Source: Pseudobutyrivibrio ruminis
Lineage (GTDB): Bacteria > Bacillota > Clostridia > Lachnospirales > Lachnospiraceae
DNA: 64,000 nucleotides
Assembly: GCA_015057315.1 (NCBI GenBank)
Contig: SVER01000007.1
Coordinates: 47,896 to 111,895 of the forward strand
Direction: 5' to 3'
A model generated the notes under the pieces. The model saw only the letters and a list, made by a program, of their open reading frames with translations. It ran no database searches and was not told the DNA's origin. The first letter of the stretch is position 1. Each line of letters begins with the position of its first letter. This document shows, piece by piece, positions 63,935 to 64,000 of the stretch. The translations under genes and the position numbers were made by a program.

Positions 63935-64000
63935 GCGCGCCATGGGCGCGCTCTAACGGGTGAAAGTCCCGAACACGCCCGGATAGTGGGAAGTGTATAG
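63935..64000 (+). mobile_element. Class C group II intron, 5' end, cut by the window edge
   Basis: GCGCGCCATGGGCGCGCTCT, then GGGTGAAAGTCCCGAAC, match by eye the start of class C (bacterial IIC) introns such as O.i.I1, which begins GUGUGCC and has GGGUGAGAGUCCCGAAC at the same place. Class C introns insert just downstream of rho-independent terminators, exactly the position seen here. The exact first base (63935 or 63931) is uncertain. The reverse transcriptase/maturase would lie beyond the window. Confidence 0.85.

Overview
The window is AT-rich Gram-positive DNA. Strong AGGAGG-type ribosome sites, a clostridial-type thiamine operon, a PPi-type phosphofructokinase, DUF711/ACT, DUF975 and DUF3737 genes, CcpA-style regulation and many plant-glycan hydrolases all fit an anaerobic Lachnospiraceae member, most likely Butyrivibrio/Pseudobutyrivibrio-like. 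This assignment is inferred from gene content; no 16S gene is present. I recognised no tRNA, rRNA, CRISPR array or prophage.

Layout. (1) 1-12.2 kb is an accessory-looking block: an unknown gene cut by the left edge, two tandem membrane SpoIIE/PP2C phosphatases, a 1002-aa protein with an (Asn-Ala) tract and hydrophobic C-terminal segments followed at once by a YbjN/chaperone-like gene, a PPi-phosphofructokinase, and a 975-aa coiled-coil protein. (2) 12.3-13.8 kb is an MqsR-like toxin plus an MqsA-like antitoxin with a C-terminal SocA/Panacea domain, behind a promoter with duplicated palindromic operators. (3) 13.8-31.3 kb is mostly housekeeping: proC, a membrane-anchored GH5 cellulase, an Xaa-Pro aminopeptidase, polA, DUF975, coaE, an FtsA-like protein, a WalJ-like hydrolase, the ACT/DUF711 pair, a DUF2974 protein, DUF3737 and a MalY-type lyase. 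Three copies of a covarying structured intergenic element lie within 5 kb here. (4) 31.4-34.3 kb is a TetR/MATE efflux pair and a dolichol-kinase-like gene. (5) 34.3-45.3 kb is a glycan-utilisation locus: AraC regulator, GPH transporter, GH43, GH2, GH1 and a GH106-like enzyme, none with a signal peptide, suggesting import and cytoplasmic hydrolysis of oligosaccharides. (6) 45.4-51.5 kb is thiEDSFGHC behind a TPP riboswitch. (7) 51.5-56.9 kb holds a cytidylate-kinase-like gene, a zinc-type ABC operon behind a degenerate 71-72 bp tandem repeat, and a Dps gene. (8) 57.0-61.2 kb is a TrpXYZ-like ABC transporter and aspartate kinase. (9) 61.2-64 kb is a roughly 300-bp nested palindrome, a GH31 alpha-glucosidase with a perfect cre site, a terminator, and the first bases of a class C group II intron running off the right edge.

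The most unusual content is structural rather than protein-coding: the three-copy covarying element (21.2, 24.8 and 26.0 kb), the nested palindrome at 61.2-61.5 kb with a solo half-copy at 31.35 kb, the GC-rich folded insert at 54.1-54.3 kb inside the zinc operon, and the tandem repeat at 52.3-52.6 kb. Among proteins, the candidate secreted protein/chaperone pair next to twin PP2C phosphatases and the MqsRA-Panacea module deserve attention.
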